NCBI GenBank assembly: GCA_916610825.1
Contig: OU744449.1
Span: forward strand, 28,651,728-28,715,727
DNA: 64,000 nucleotides
DNA from: Haliclystus octoradiatus
Taxonomy: Eukaryota; Cnidaria; Staurozoa; Stauromedusae; Haliclystidae
Reading direction: 5' to 3'
Shown piece by piece: positions 1 through 23,000 of the stretch. Numbering within the stretch: the stretch's first letter is position 1; every line of letters starts with the position of its first letter. The position numbers were made by a program, and so were the translations under genes. Under the pieces are notes generated by a model. It saw only the letters and a program-made list of their open reading frames with translations, ran no database searches and had not been told where the DNA came from.

Positions 1-1033
1 CACAAAATTACCTGTGTAAGTGGGTCACATCATAACTTTGTTGATTTTTCCATTTTTTCATCATTTTCTAATGAAAACCCCGGCAGGATCATGTTTGTAA
101 TTTTCTCTAAGAATTCACAGAAATTTGATGTTTTTCGTGTATGATTGGGGAACATGGCGGAATGCGGTAAATGGGTCCTGGCTCTTCAACTTACTCTAAT
201 TTACTCAATTTTTGATAACTGTTGAATTATTTTGAATCATAATGTTCCTCTTAAATCAATCTCAACAACTGAGTAACAAAACAATAAAGCCAAATGTTAA
301 AATAATTTTGAAGTCCTGAAAGAAAAAACTCTCCGACATGTAAGTGAGTCACGATGGAATCGCCCTTATATTATCATTGTTGTTCTCATCTCAAAAAGTG
401 TTTTATATTTTTGTTTCAACAAAGATGATCTAGTTAGTCTTAGTGGTCCCCTTCATTTTCCCATCCAATGGTCTGCTGCATAGAAAAGCACCTATTTGAT
501 AGGAGGATGATGTCTACATTTATGTTAAAGCTGTCTACATCAAATATTCAAATTCTATGCTTGTAGATCCTACTAATCCACAAAAACTAGATGTGGGTCT
601 GCATGTAGGCTCTGCGCACATACTAAGGGCTCACTTGTTTTAATTTATCCTTTGTTTGAGCAAAACTTTCAGAGGCATGTAATTAGCTCTGCTCCTAAAA
701 AGTCACTCGACTGCATCTAATAATAAGAGATAATAGATCTAATAAAAGATAATAGATTTCACTACAAATTGTTTCATAGCAGCATTCTTAACACATTGCA
801 GCTAAGAAGACCATTTGCTGCAGCTAAATACAGTATATCATTTCCGCAGCAAATTGTCTAAATGCCGCATGTTTGCCAAATCATCGTATCTAATTTAGCT
901 TCAGACAAACATTGATCACTACTTTCTCCATTTAATGGGCTTTATTCAACAACGCGAATTTAATAATTTCTGGAAACTACAATTATACCATCTAATAGGA
1001 GATGAAATTTAGCTAGGTACTATAGTGCACGTG
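1..1033. other. AT-rich sequence without a recognised gene
   Basis: No convincing open frame is seen. Three similar short motifs of the form gtaagtgggtcac occur near 17, 167 and 341, perhaps pieces of a degraded repeat. A short frame at 154-166 (ATG GCG GAA TGC G followed by gtaaat) has the right phase to be the missing first exon of ATG12, but it is only four codons long and is a weak candidate. Confidence 0.4.
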
Positions 1034-3014
1034 TATGAAGCGGCATCAGGCTCAAAAATCAATTCACGGAGTAATAATGATTAATAGACATCATCGCGGA
1101 GTAACAATAATTTGTGACGCAATTGAATAAGTCAAATAGCCTTGACAATGCTTTAAACTGGAACATTTTAACTGGATTCTTAATATGCGCGTGAGCAATA
1201 TGCGCGGGTAATAGGCGTGACTAATATGTGCACTATATCATTAGGCCGATCTCCAGGCTTGCAGTATTGCAAAACATCTTGTGTTGAGCATTATCGCATT
1301 CATACTTTTCAAGCACTTTTTGTTATTCAAAATCACCATCAAAACTGGCATGTCTAATGAATTTGCAATAGAAGAAAATACATTTGAAAATTGACTGTGT
1401 CAATAGCTATAGCATCATCGATTCATCGTCAAGATTGTTTGATTGAAGCTGATTGATAGTATCAAACATTATTTCGTTGCAAAGATTTTGTTTTGTTGCA
1501 AACAAATAAAGAAATGAAATGTTTGGGGATGTGGCAACAGCATTTGGGGAACCGACATCTCCCCATACATATACATTTAGTATAAAGCCCTGGCCAAATG
1601 ACTTTTTTTATTTCGCCAACATTCATCGGATTTTGTTGAGTTCATTTTCGTCAACATCTTGAGGGTGGCCAAATGACTTTTTATTTTCACCAACATTCAT
1701 CGGATTTTGTTGAGTTCATTTTCGTCAGCAGCGGATGGTATTTTGAGGCTTGGAAGCTAGTCAATCGAGCCCACCAATCCTGAGACAGGCTACGTCATTG
1801 TTGACCAATCAGAGCAAGGTTCATATTTTCAACAAAACTCAACAATGTTGAGGAAATAAAAAGTCATTTGGCCACTTCACTTCGCCAACATCGGTAGAGA
1901 ACAATAGAACTCAACAAAATCCGATTAATGTTGAGGAAATTTTTGAATGTATTCAAAATCAAAATTCAACATCAGCCAACAAAATCCGAAAAAGTGAGGG
2001 TGGCCAAATGACTTTTTATTTTCGCCAACATTCATCGGATTTTGTTGAGTTCATTTTCGTCAACAGCGGATGGTATTTTGAGGCTTGGAAGCTAGTCAAT
2101 CGAGCCCACCAATCCTGAGACAGGCTACGTCATTGTTGACCAATCAGAGCAAGGTTCATATTTTCAACAAAACTCAACAATGTTGAGGAAATAAAAAGTC
2201 ATTTGGCCACTTCACTTTGCCAACATGGGTAGAGAACAATAGAACTCAACAAAATCCGATGAATGTTGAGGAAATTTTTGAATGTATTCAAAATCGAAAT
2301 TCAACATCAGCCAACAAAATCCGAAAAAGTGAGGGTGGCCAAATGACTTTTTATTTTCTCAACATTCATCAGATTTTGTTGAATTCAACAATGTTGGCGA
2401 AATAAAAAGTCATTTGGCCGGGGCTTAACAGTGACTTATCGTACATTATGATTGAGCTAAAAGTTGTGTTCCTTTCTCAAAACATATAATATAATTCACA
2501 TTTCACCGCCAATGTTCATACTTGGATTTGCTGGAGTTAGAAGTAAACCATTTGAGTTAAACTGATTGTGCTTAACAAGAACAAGACTGATTGCACACAC
2601 AATATACAAATAGATAAATATGATATTTTAAATGAAATCAATAGCCCTTAACGCTATATGTACTCAACGCCATCTTTCTGCATTAATTCTCAAACAAAAC
2701 TGAACTACTGCTGCGCATATTAGTCACGCATATTACTTGCGCGTATTGCTCACGCGCATACTAAGAATCAGTTATCAAGGTTATTAGAAGTATTCAATTG
2801 CCACACAAATTATCAATACTCCGCAGACCTGATATAATTTAATTATTCTAGTGTCACAATTTATTATTACTCCTTGAAATAATGTCTTTGAAATATTGTA
2901 TTGTACTCATAATCATTACTACTCCGTTAATTGATGTCTTTGAATTATTCAATTGCGTCACTAATTATTATTATTTCCCTATGAATTGATTTTTGAGCCT
3001 GATGCCGCTTCATA
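1034..3014. mobile_element. Non-autonomous DNA transposon with long terminal inverted repeats (outer element)
   Basis: The left end starts tatgaagcggcatcaggctc and the right end is its reverse complement, finishing gatgccgcttcata. Imperfect inverted arms of roughly 200-300 bp follow; both contain blocks such as gacgcaattgaataa and cggagtaataatgatt. No transposase frame is present, so this is a deletion derivative or MITE-like element of about 2 kb. A second element is inserted inside it (1585-2426). GCAC lies next to both ends, but no clean target-site duplication could be fixed, so the superfamily is left open. Confidence 0.75.
1585..2426. mobile_element. Nested MITE with internal 335-bp tandem copies
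   Basis: The ends are an inverted pair: aagccctggccaaatgac on the left and gtcatttggccggggctt on the right. Inside, a 335-bp unit recurs: the motif gagggtggccaaatgac starts at 1661, 1996 and 2331. Each unit carries its own inward and outward copies of the terminal motif, so the element is a chain of potential hairpins. It sits inside the 1034-3014 element and is therefore the younger insertion. No coding capacity is seen; the apparent frame around 2217-2405 is only repeat. Confidence 0.75.
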
Positions 3015-3568
3015 GCACTTGAGACAATTAAGGCAAGTATGTAATCTTCTTCAGTATAGACAGAGATTAACGTCTGTTGATTATACGGAAGCATTTTAAT
3101 TTATAATTTTTGAGCAAATGTTGTGCAATAATTCAGAATGTGTGTGAACAATATTTTTATTGCAAGTAGATGCATCAAAGATTTATGATAATACTACCAG
3201 CAAAATTTAAATTCTAGTAAAACATCCACAAATTGAGTAGAATTGTACGTCGCATTTGATAAATGGTAGGGCCTACATTTGATGATCGTACAGTAGGTAC
3301 TATATATTGAAAATCCATTTCGAATATGGTAAAATGCCGCGAAAATCCACCATTATTTAATCACAGTTAAAACCACAATGTATACTGAACTAATTTTAAT
3401 AACGCAATGAAATATGTTAATTACTTGTGATAAATTCATTTTAGCCGTGGTAATGATCCAATTAAATGTTGTTAACATTCTATAAGATGCGGTAAAAAAA
3501 CTGAATAAGCTGCAATGAATTGATTCAATTGAACAATGTAAATAACAATATCTTCTTTTGGTATTCAG

Positions 3569-3996
3569 TTGATGTTTTGTTAAAAGCGACTGGTGACGCA
3601 CCAATCATGAAAAAGAAGAAATGGGCAGTTGACCCAGAAAAGACGGTTGCGTATTTATTGGAGTTCATCAGAAGATACATCAAAATGACACCGACTGAAT
3701 CTCTGGTAAGACCAATCAAAATAATGAAACATGGGTAAATGTAGGTAGAATTTTATTTGTTTCATCTGGATTTGTTTGTTTAGTTTATTTACGTCAATCA
3801 AACGTTTGTTCCGTCACCGGATGAGCTGATCAGCAATTTATACGAGGCAAGTAATCTCTGCTGAGAGCAATCAACTGACAAATTTTGCATCTGTCATCTT
3901 CAAATAGTTAGTTAATTCAATTTCTCTTTGTTTTAGTGCTTCGGCTCTGACAATAAGTTAGTTCTTCATTATTGCAAGACGCAAGCATGGGGTTGA
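3569..3996 (+). CDS. ATG12: ATG12, ubiquitin-like autophagy conjugation protein (5' exon not located)
   Basis: ATG12 is the ubiquitin-fold modifier joined to ATG5 by ATG7 and ATG10; the conjugate promotes LC3/ATG8 lipidation on the forming autophagosome. Three exons are read: 3569-3705, 3784-3846 and 3937-3996. They encode the whole conserved core: DVLLKATGDAPIMKKKKWAV, then FIYVNQTFVPSPDE, then CFGSDNKLVLHYCKTQAWG and a stop. The obligatory C-terminal glycine and the adjacent tryptophan are both present. The first exon seen begins in phase 1, so a short upstream exon with the start codon is missing from this model; the 1034-3014 transposon may lie in that first intron. The second intron uses a GC donor (GAG|GCAAGT), because the nearby GT would break the frame. 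It converges on the protease gene with about 124 bp between stop codons. Confidence 0.9.
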
Positions 3997-4120
3997 CAGG
4001 CATCAAAAGGACAACAAAAACAAATGAATTTGAATGTAAATAAGTAATTTATATTTAATTAATCTCGAAAGTAGTAGATGGTAGTCAACACAGATACAAC
4101 TTTGATCAATGTCAATATTT

Positions 4121-5198
4121 CTAATATATAGTTTTGTTAATCCATTTCAAATATTTGCGGACATCAACAAATGCGGTGTATTTCTTACACATTTCCACAA
4201 CAAAACTTGCGACCCCTTGCACTGACCATCTTCCGTTTGACATGCGGCATGCTAATGGTCCTCCGCTATCCTCTTCACACGCATTGGTACTGCTCGATGT
4301 GCCGTATCCCGCACATATCAATTCTTTCATGTTGAAACAATGCGAACTATTGACAATTGGCAGTTTGGCTTGTTGTAAGATGTCCACAGGGAGACCAACG
4401 CTAGGATAGACCGTGAACCCCCATCCTATCCACAGAAAACAGAAACTTCATTTTATCATTATGATAGATGCATGATATTCCATCATTCTTCTAACTGCTA
4501 ATTAATTACCTGTCAGGTAACACACTGCTGTTTTCTGCAATGGAATGGAAGCATTAGGAAGGCATGCTGGGAAGACATTTCTAGTGAATATGATTGGTCG
4601 ACTGAGTTGAATCAGAGCAATGTCATGCCAACCAGATTGATCCCCCCATTTCGGGTGTGGTACCATCCGGTTGATTTTGAAAACCTTTTACAAAAGATAG
4701 TTATTATTAATTTTGCTCAACATAAATATTGAATTCAAGCAAAGTGCAAATATACCTGTTCGCGGTACGTGGTCTTTTGACGGTCCGTGTCTCCAATGAT
4801 AACTCTAAATTGCGAGATGTTTCTGTACCCCGCACCTTTTATCAGATCGACACAATGTGCAGCGGTTAACAGCCACGCAGGATGGATCAATGTGGCCCCG
4901 CAGAAATGATCCAGATTACCGTTTTCGAATTGATCATAACTTATTGAAGCCATCCATGGCCACGCACCTTCTTTTGCGTTTGAACCGGCAATTATCCTCG
5001 ATGCTTCGGCCCAGGATTGACCACAGGGTGTTCCTATAGAAGAGGCAAACAATGGATTAAATTCTGTACTGAATCCATAGCTCTGGTTGAATCTTGCTTT
5101 TAAATATCTTTGATCAGATTGAACTTACCACGCACGATGCCGCATAGTAGAAATGAAATAAGCAGAAAGCAAAGCCCTTTCAACCGACCCCCCATCAT
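4121..5198 (-). CDS. Secreted chymotrypsin-fold (S1) serine protease
   Basis: Four exons on the minus strand: 5198-5129, 5033-4756, 4684-4510 and 4425-4121, giving 275 residues. Residues 1 to about 21 are a signal peptide (MMGGR, then a Leu/Phe/Cys-rich core). A short pro-segment with one Cys precedes the activation site SR|IIAG. The triad is His83 (TAAHC), Asp137 (HDIAL) and Ser228 (DSGGP), so the fold is complete. Two things are odd. The residue two before the catalytic Ser, normally Gly193 of the oxyanion hole, is Glu226 (CEEDSGGP). The position equivalent to trypsin Asp189 is Asn222, so trypsin-like Arg/Lys specificity is not expected. The enzyme may be weak, unusual in specificity, or a non-catalytic homolog. 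Chain length is normal for a simple S1 protease without accessory domains. It is divergent from ALG1 and converges on ATG12. Confidence 0.92.
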
Positions 5199-6542
5199 TC
5201 CAATAAATGTAATAAACGGACTACAAGCCCAGACAGTGCGATACCATCAATGTTATAGTTTGACGTTTTTATTGGTTTGAACATTTTGATGATGATGTCA
5301 CATGATAGTTTGATATTTGCAGCACACTTGATTTGTATTGACTAAAGCTGTTTCAACTCACATGTCCATTTTAATATGTTTGTCTATATGTTAAAATGAA
5401 TTTCATTTGATTTCGTATATCACCCGCCGCATATATAGCTTAACTGTTATACCTTCGCATTATCGAATATTTCATTGTCGTATTTTAATTATTACTGTAA
5501 TTGTTAGGCACGAATATAGCGACATCGCATCTGCACACATTTCCTCGCCATGATTCCTATATAGTTATTATAATTATCAGAACTAGCCATGCACGTTGAC
5601 TACACTACAACTTCTACACCAACACCAACTAATACATATATATATTATTTACCCTTTTTATAATTTTTTTTTGATTCCTTTCCATAATATTCAAAAGCAT
5701 TCAAAATTAAAATTCCTATCATATCTATTCAAAACGAATCACAACTTACTGTCGATATATATTTCGAAAACCTCAAAATTAAAAGAACAGAACATGAAAA
5801 TATAACATTGAACATGCTGTGGTAGCCCGTGTGGTAGAGAAAAGAAAGAGACTAATAAAAGTGTGTAGTGGCGTAGTGGAGTATACTGTATTAATGTGGC
5901 GCGTGCTCAAATTTCAAGATTCATAATCGCTTCAAAGATTACCCATGATTTAATAGTATATGTATGGAAACGTTATCAAACAAGTATGGAATTTGATAAT
6001 ACAAAATATTTATACGGACTATACGTGGTCACAGACTTGAATTAAAAACATTCATAATACCATGCTTTGACTCTATCAAGTAGCCTATCAATTTGTCATC
6101 CTACAATTCCTTGAGTGGAATTCATTTACCGATTCAAAACTTTAATAAGAAATAAATTATGTGACGCTGATTTAATTGTATTGGTTCAATTTACTAGCAA
6201 TATAAAGAAATATAAAGAAATTAATTATCATTTTAAATTGTATAGGCGTATTTGTAATCTTCTTTCATAAATTTGTTGCTGTTGCAACTTGTAAGGCTGC
6301 CGCTGTACTATGTAAGTGGACCATGAAATGATTTGCAGACTTCCTGTAGTGCGTATTTGCTTGTCAAAGGCTCATTTGGACAAAATGTATCAAATCAAAT
6401 CAATAAAATTTAGCATAGCATAAACAATATAGTATAAGCATAGTATAGATCATCACAGGGTTAATAAAGTATGCATCTATGTGAGTCTCGTACCTGTGTA
6501 GAAATTGCAAAAGAGACGAATGGTGTTTGTCCCTTGTTCAAG
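5199..6542. other. Divergent intergenic region between the protease and ALG1
   Basis: About 1.3 kb, AT-rich, with no recognised gene or repeat. It must hold both promoters. On the minus strand TATAAC lies at 5258-5253, about 55 bp above the protease start, a possible TATA box. Nothing comparable was seen for ALG1. Confidence 0.4.
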
Positions 6543-17049
<10,507 letters not shown>

Positions 17050-17053
<4 letters not shown>

Positions 17054-20000
17054 TGACTGGTGGTAGGTGATGTCGATTCAAGCGAATGTTTCTCAATGAA
17101 TTCTTGTGCAGACTGTCCTGCTAGTGTCTTGACGGCACGCCAATAAATGCCATGCAGCTCAGCTGGAGATGACTTTGATTTCTCAAATTCAATGTATTTC
17201 AGCCAGATACCTGAAATCATATAGTACAAGTATACAACAACATAATGTAATGCAGCTGTAAATGCCAATTACAATTTAACTCTTTGTCGTCTTACCTGTG
17301 TTAGAATTTCCAAACCTGTCGATTGCCAAACGGAATAGTTCCCTTATCTCAGATGTGTCTTCTTCGCTCTGTGTATAACATGAAAGCATTTAAACAGTTT
17401 AACTCAAGAATTAGAAACAAAAATGATGAACTCAATGTTTACTTATTACCTGAGCAAGTTCATTTTGAACACATTCGCCAAACAGTTGCATCGATGGTTT
17501 GTAGTCTTTCATGAATCTGAATCATGAATTAATGAAAATTATGAAATCAAAATAATTAAAGAAGTATCACTTTACCAGTATCAAATCAAATCCAATACCT
17601 TTTAAAATCAGTTACCTTTTATATAACTTTCTGCATGATTTAATGCCTGTGTTCTGATAACACCATTTAATGTAATCAACACAAGTCGCATCTCTTGATG
17701 ATGAATTAACAGAAATTGCCGTCTTCAAAAAGAAAATTCACCATTGATTAAGAACACAATATTTTCGCTGATCATGAAATTAAACGGACAACAAGCAATA
17801 AATGAATTGAAACAGCATTTAAATGTGTAACGGTATCTGTTTTCAAGCTCTGAATTGTTTATACTTTTAACAAGGATTCAAATTAACCAATATCATTTCA
17901 ACACATACCTCGAACGCTTTGATTGCGGATGCCTTTGTGTCGTCGTGATTGGCTTCAATCCACCATTGCCATGTCGCACTGTGTTGCTAAGCAATAGAAT
18001 CATAGTAGGCTGAAATTATGACACCCATGGTATTAATTGTGTATATTTACACGTTATGTTTATTTGTTTGTTACCTCTCCATTCAGTTGCCATGACAATT
18101 TGTAAAATTCTTCTGCAATCACTTTCAGCGGTGCTTTTAAACAAATAAAATCAAACCATTCAAAAGAATGTTGATGAAAAATTATACAAAACAAAAGCAA
18201 TCTTCAACATATTTACGTGTCCTCACTTCCTGCTGCTAATTTGAGCTCCATGAGACGAATTTTCAATGTAACAGATTTTGGGAATTGTTTGATGCCGCTA
18301 TCCAAACAAGTGACAGCAGACAGGGAATCATCAATCTGCTCCAACAAGCGAGCCTAAAAAATAAAATAACAGCGTTATTTATATTGCTGCTCCTAAATAA
18401 TTAACTCCACACAATAATGTATGCACACAGAAAATCAAACATTTTGTGAAAATAGTTTTCATCAAAAGGTGTTTATTGTCAAGACAAACAAAAAGACATT
18501 ACCCAAGCAATAAATTCTTGTTCTGAAAGTTGATGCTTTGCATTTTCATAAACAGATAACACATGGCTAATTCTCTACAATGGAAAGAAAGTGTTGAGAT
18601 GTTACAAATTGCAGTGCACTGGAAAACCATCAGTTATCATGTAGTTTACTGAAAATGTAATATATAATATAATATAATATATTTTCTATTCTGATATACG
18701 CACCCGGTTGGCTTGCAGTGCCGTTCTGCTATGGCGTGATATCTCCAAGAATGATCCTACATGATACTGCCTCATTTTGGCTGAATAAACCAAAATCAAT
18801 TTCAATAAAAGAGACATTATGCTTTTCCGCGGCATCACTATGGCAACTCATGCACATGCAATACCTGTTGGGAATAAGTCCATACACTGTACGTACGCCC
18901 TCTTTGAGGCATTCTCCGCAATGATCCATTCGTCATCTGGAATTAAAATTTTGTTGTTTCGGAAATAAAGCATGATAAGAGATTTGATATAAAAGTAAAC
19001 AACATTTACCTACCATAATCAGCACAACTGTTTTTGCTTTGCTTGAATAGCATGGCACTGAGATGTCTCCTTGCAAGACAATGCCGTGCAAATTGATTAT
19101 CTTCAAAATCATCTTTAATTCTACAAAGCAATTTAGCAATTTCATGAATTAATTGTTATTAATGTTGGTTTATAATTAATTGTTATTAATGTTGGTTTAT
19201 AATTAATTGTTATTAATGTTGGTTTATAATTAATTGTTATTAATGTTGGTTTATAATTAATTGTTATTAATGTTGGTTTATAATTAATTGTTATTAATGT
19301 TGGTTTATAATTAATTGTTATTAATGTTGGTTTATAATTAATTGTTATTAATGTTGGTTTATAATTAATTGTTATTAATGTTGGTTTATAATTAATTGTT
19401 ATTAATGTTGGTTTATAATTAATTGTTATTAATGTTGGTTTATAATTAATTGTTATTAATGTTGGTTTATAATTAATTGTTATTAATGTTGGTTTATAAT
19501 TAATTGTTATTAATGTTGGTTTATAATTAATTGTTATTAATGTTGGTTTATAATTAATTGTTATTAATGTTGGTTTATAATTAATTGTTATTAATGTTGG
19601 TTTATAATTAATTGTTATTAATGTTGGTTTATAATTAATTGTTATTAATGTTGGTTTATAATTAATTGTTATTAATGTTGGTATAATTAATTGTTATTAA
19701 TGTTGGTTTATAATTAATTGTTATTAATGTTGGTTTATAATTAATTGTTATTAATGTTGGTTTATAATTAATTGTTATTAATGTTGGTTTATAATTAATT
19801 GTTATTAATGTTGGTTTATAATTAATTGTTATTAATGTTGGTTTATAATTAATTGTTATTAATGTTGGTTTATAATTAATTGTTATTAATGTTGGTTTAT
19901 AATTAATTGTTATTAATGTTGGTTTATAATTAATTGTTATTAATGTTGGTTTATAATTAATTGTTATTAATGTTGGTTTATAATTAATTGTTATTAATGT

Positions 20001-23000
20001 GGTGTCACAATTGGTGCTGATGCGTAGCGTTAATACCTGTTGTAAATCTCATCTTGTACGTTGACACTATCTGGTATTTCAAGGCAAATCTGGGCCATGG
20101 AAAGACGCAAGTCAATGTTACCTGATGAAATAATTATTGTCATGATAAATAATTCCAGTTGTCTGTAGCTGTGAGTGAACACAACCGGTCGGTTTGATTA
20201 TGAAAATAAAGATGATGCTGTACTTGCAAATTGTTTGATTGCTTCATCATGGACTAGAAGTGCCGTTTTGTTTTCTAGAAACTCATCAGTAACCTCTTCA
20301 ACCTCATCCTGCAGACCGAAAAATAAAAAAATCCAATTTTAACTTCAATGAGTCATGTTAGAGTTTGTCTGTTTTGTTGCTAGTTTGTATTTTTGTAACT
20401 CAAAAGCAGCGCAAAACAGAGCCTAGGCAGATGTCAAAGACTCTTTTATTGTAACAAAAGCCTACCTCAAGGCCAATGGCATCTATTCCAAGTAGTTTTC
20501 TTCTTTGCTTAATCTTGGGTTGAAAGCGCAATCATTTTTAATTCAATAGAATAATCAGACAAAAGTAAAAAAAAACTCATATTGATAATGATGACTTACC
20601 TTGTCAACATGAAGGAGTTCCAAACGAAAATACTGAAATATTTCATCAATAGCACCATGTTAAAACAATGTCAACTATTTTCTAGCGTTTGATCTTATAA
20701 ATGATTCCTTACCTCTTTCCATAATAGCATTGATTCTTGATTCAAACGGATGGCTCTCTGCAGCAATGACCTAAAACAACATTTTGATTTGAATGTTAGA
20801 AATAAGTATAACACGATGTAATAGAGTATACCTATGATTAAATGGTTAAGGATGACCTTGAGCTTGCCACGTCTCCGTTATCTTCAAATTCCCATTTAGC
20901 AGCAAGAATCCACACACCTACAAAATCCATTCAACAAATATTTTAATTTGTGCCATAATTGTGCACATTAATAACTATTGGTGTTGTGATATTCTATAAC
21001 ACCCACTTGGCTGATGGGGGAAAAGCTGAACAAGACGGCCAAATGATTTTGCCAGCAGCCTCATACTATCCTACAGCAAAAATTAAGAAAATATGAAACA
21101 ACTCTTGATCTGTTATTAATAATAATGATGAATTTACGAACCGTTTGCTTGCAGTAATCAATGTACTGCATCCACAACTTCAAATCCATCTACAAAATAA
21201 AACATTTTATGAGATTAATTTGACACTTTAACATCCATAAATAAATAAATAAATTGCAATAAATTAAACAGTCATCAAACCACTCACAGAGAACTTCCGC
21301 AGTGCTTTCTGGAAGGAAATAGATACACATTATTATATACAATAAGTAATAATGTAATAAATTATAAGATTAGTCAAATTTTAACAGTGATTCTGAGTTT
21401 CACGCATATGCACTCTCCAGGTGGAATTTACTCTACAAAATATAATTCATTTATAGGCTATACTAAATAGGTAAGTTTTAACTTTGACTTGAACATTGTT
21501 AATGTTGTGGCATGACAATTACGCAATTCATCGGGTAGGCTATTCAATAATTAACCTATCAACTGATGAAACATAGTAGCATAGGTTAAGAGTGAATGTT
21601 TGCAGTTGAGGTGAAATAATAAGGCCCAAAATGATCACCTCACTCATGTAACTTCATCTTTGACTCTATTTACATGAAGCTCTTAGTTGACATGGTAACA
21701 GATAGCCGACTAACCTGGAATAACACATGGATTCTTTTGGAAATAGCAAGTGATGATGGCGCTTGTTTACGCTTGATGCCCATGTGCTAATACAAACAAC
21801 AACACAAACAATTGATTAATATGTATTTAAGCAAGCATCCAGCAAGTCTGCGTGTGTGTTTACCAACCATCATTCTCTTTCGCTGCAGACAATCAACATT
21901 CAGCTCATACTGAAATATATAAATAAACAGATAAATTATATTACTTTATAAATGGAAAACGACTTCAATGATAATATGGTGTTCGTAATTGCGTCTACAT
22001 GGGCATGTGCCTACCTCAATATATTTAAGAAAGTCTTTTTTCTCTGCAACTCTTTTTTGTAACTTATATTCAAATGTTGTTCTTTTCTTTAACAGTTTCC
22101 TTTAATTTAAACATCATAAACTAAGTTTAATTGATGCACTTCAATGAAGGACTAGCTGCCTGGTTATTCTACGGTCCCTTTCCTAATGTAAAAATGTATT
22201 ATTTTTTTTTACTTTCCTAATGGGCACTATTTTTTGTCAAATGAGTGTTGAAAATGGCGTTGAATGAGTTTCAAAAGTCTCCTTGGGAAGTATTTAAACG
22301 CCAACACAAGCATTGACTCTTGATTTTGTTTTTAAGATTATATTAATTTGTATTACTGTGTATAATTTGATTTTTGTTACTGTACATCATATATTTTAGT
22401 TTTATAATAAGTCCTGTGAAAAAATGTTCTATGTGAACTTATCAGGTTTCTGAATAAATGATGATGATGATGAATTATGCGGGTATCAGCGGCTTCCCCC
22501 GGGGACCCAGGGGGATTGATTGAGATTTGCTAGAGAACATGATCCCCTGAGGGAGGGGGATTTTCTCCGTTTTGCGAAAGCAGAAAATCATCCCGGGGGA
22601 TAACCCACGGGATTTGTAATGCTGTTCAGCCGCTTCTTCAAAATTGTCTGCAATTATGTTATGATGATGTTATGTACTGAATGCATCTCGTTTCTTCATT
22701 CGTATTTCTCATGCGAAGATGTTGTTTGTTGAGAAAAACCTTAACCAAAACGTTTCAATTGCCTTTTCTGGCTTTGCATCTAATCTTTAATGCTCGAATA
22801 TGCCTATCTCCAATCCAGACTGGAATTCTTGTATTTCGCGCGGCTGATGAAAATATGACGAAAAAATTTGCGCGTTTATTGTCATTTTGGGGAAAATTTA
22901 CCGCGGATGACGTCATCGTGAAAACGAGGCTACTGTCAAAGAAGTCGAATCCAACGTGGAGAATAAGCCAAAAATGGCGAAATCACGTCGTAACTTTTGT

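Noticed and set aside
1585-2426. A small gene suggested by open frames around 2217-2405
   Set aside because: The frame is part of the tandem inverted-repeat MITE and repeats with its 335-bp period.
3846-3856. GT donor at 3851 in ATG12
   Set aside because: It would shift CFGSDNKL out of frame; the GC donor four bases earlier preserves the conserved sequence.
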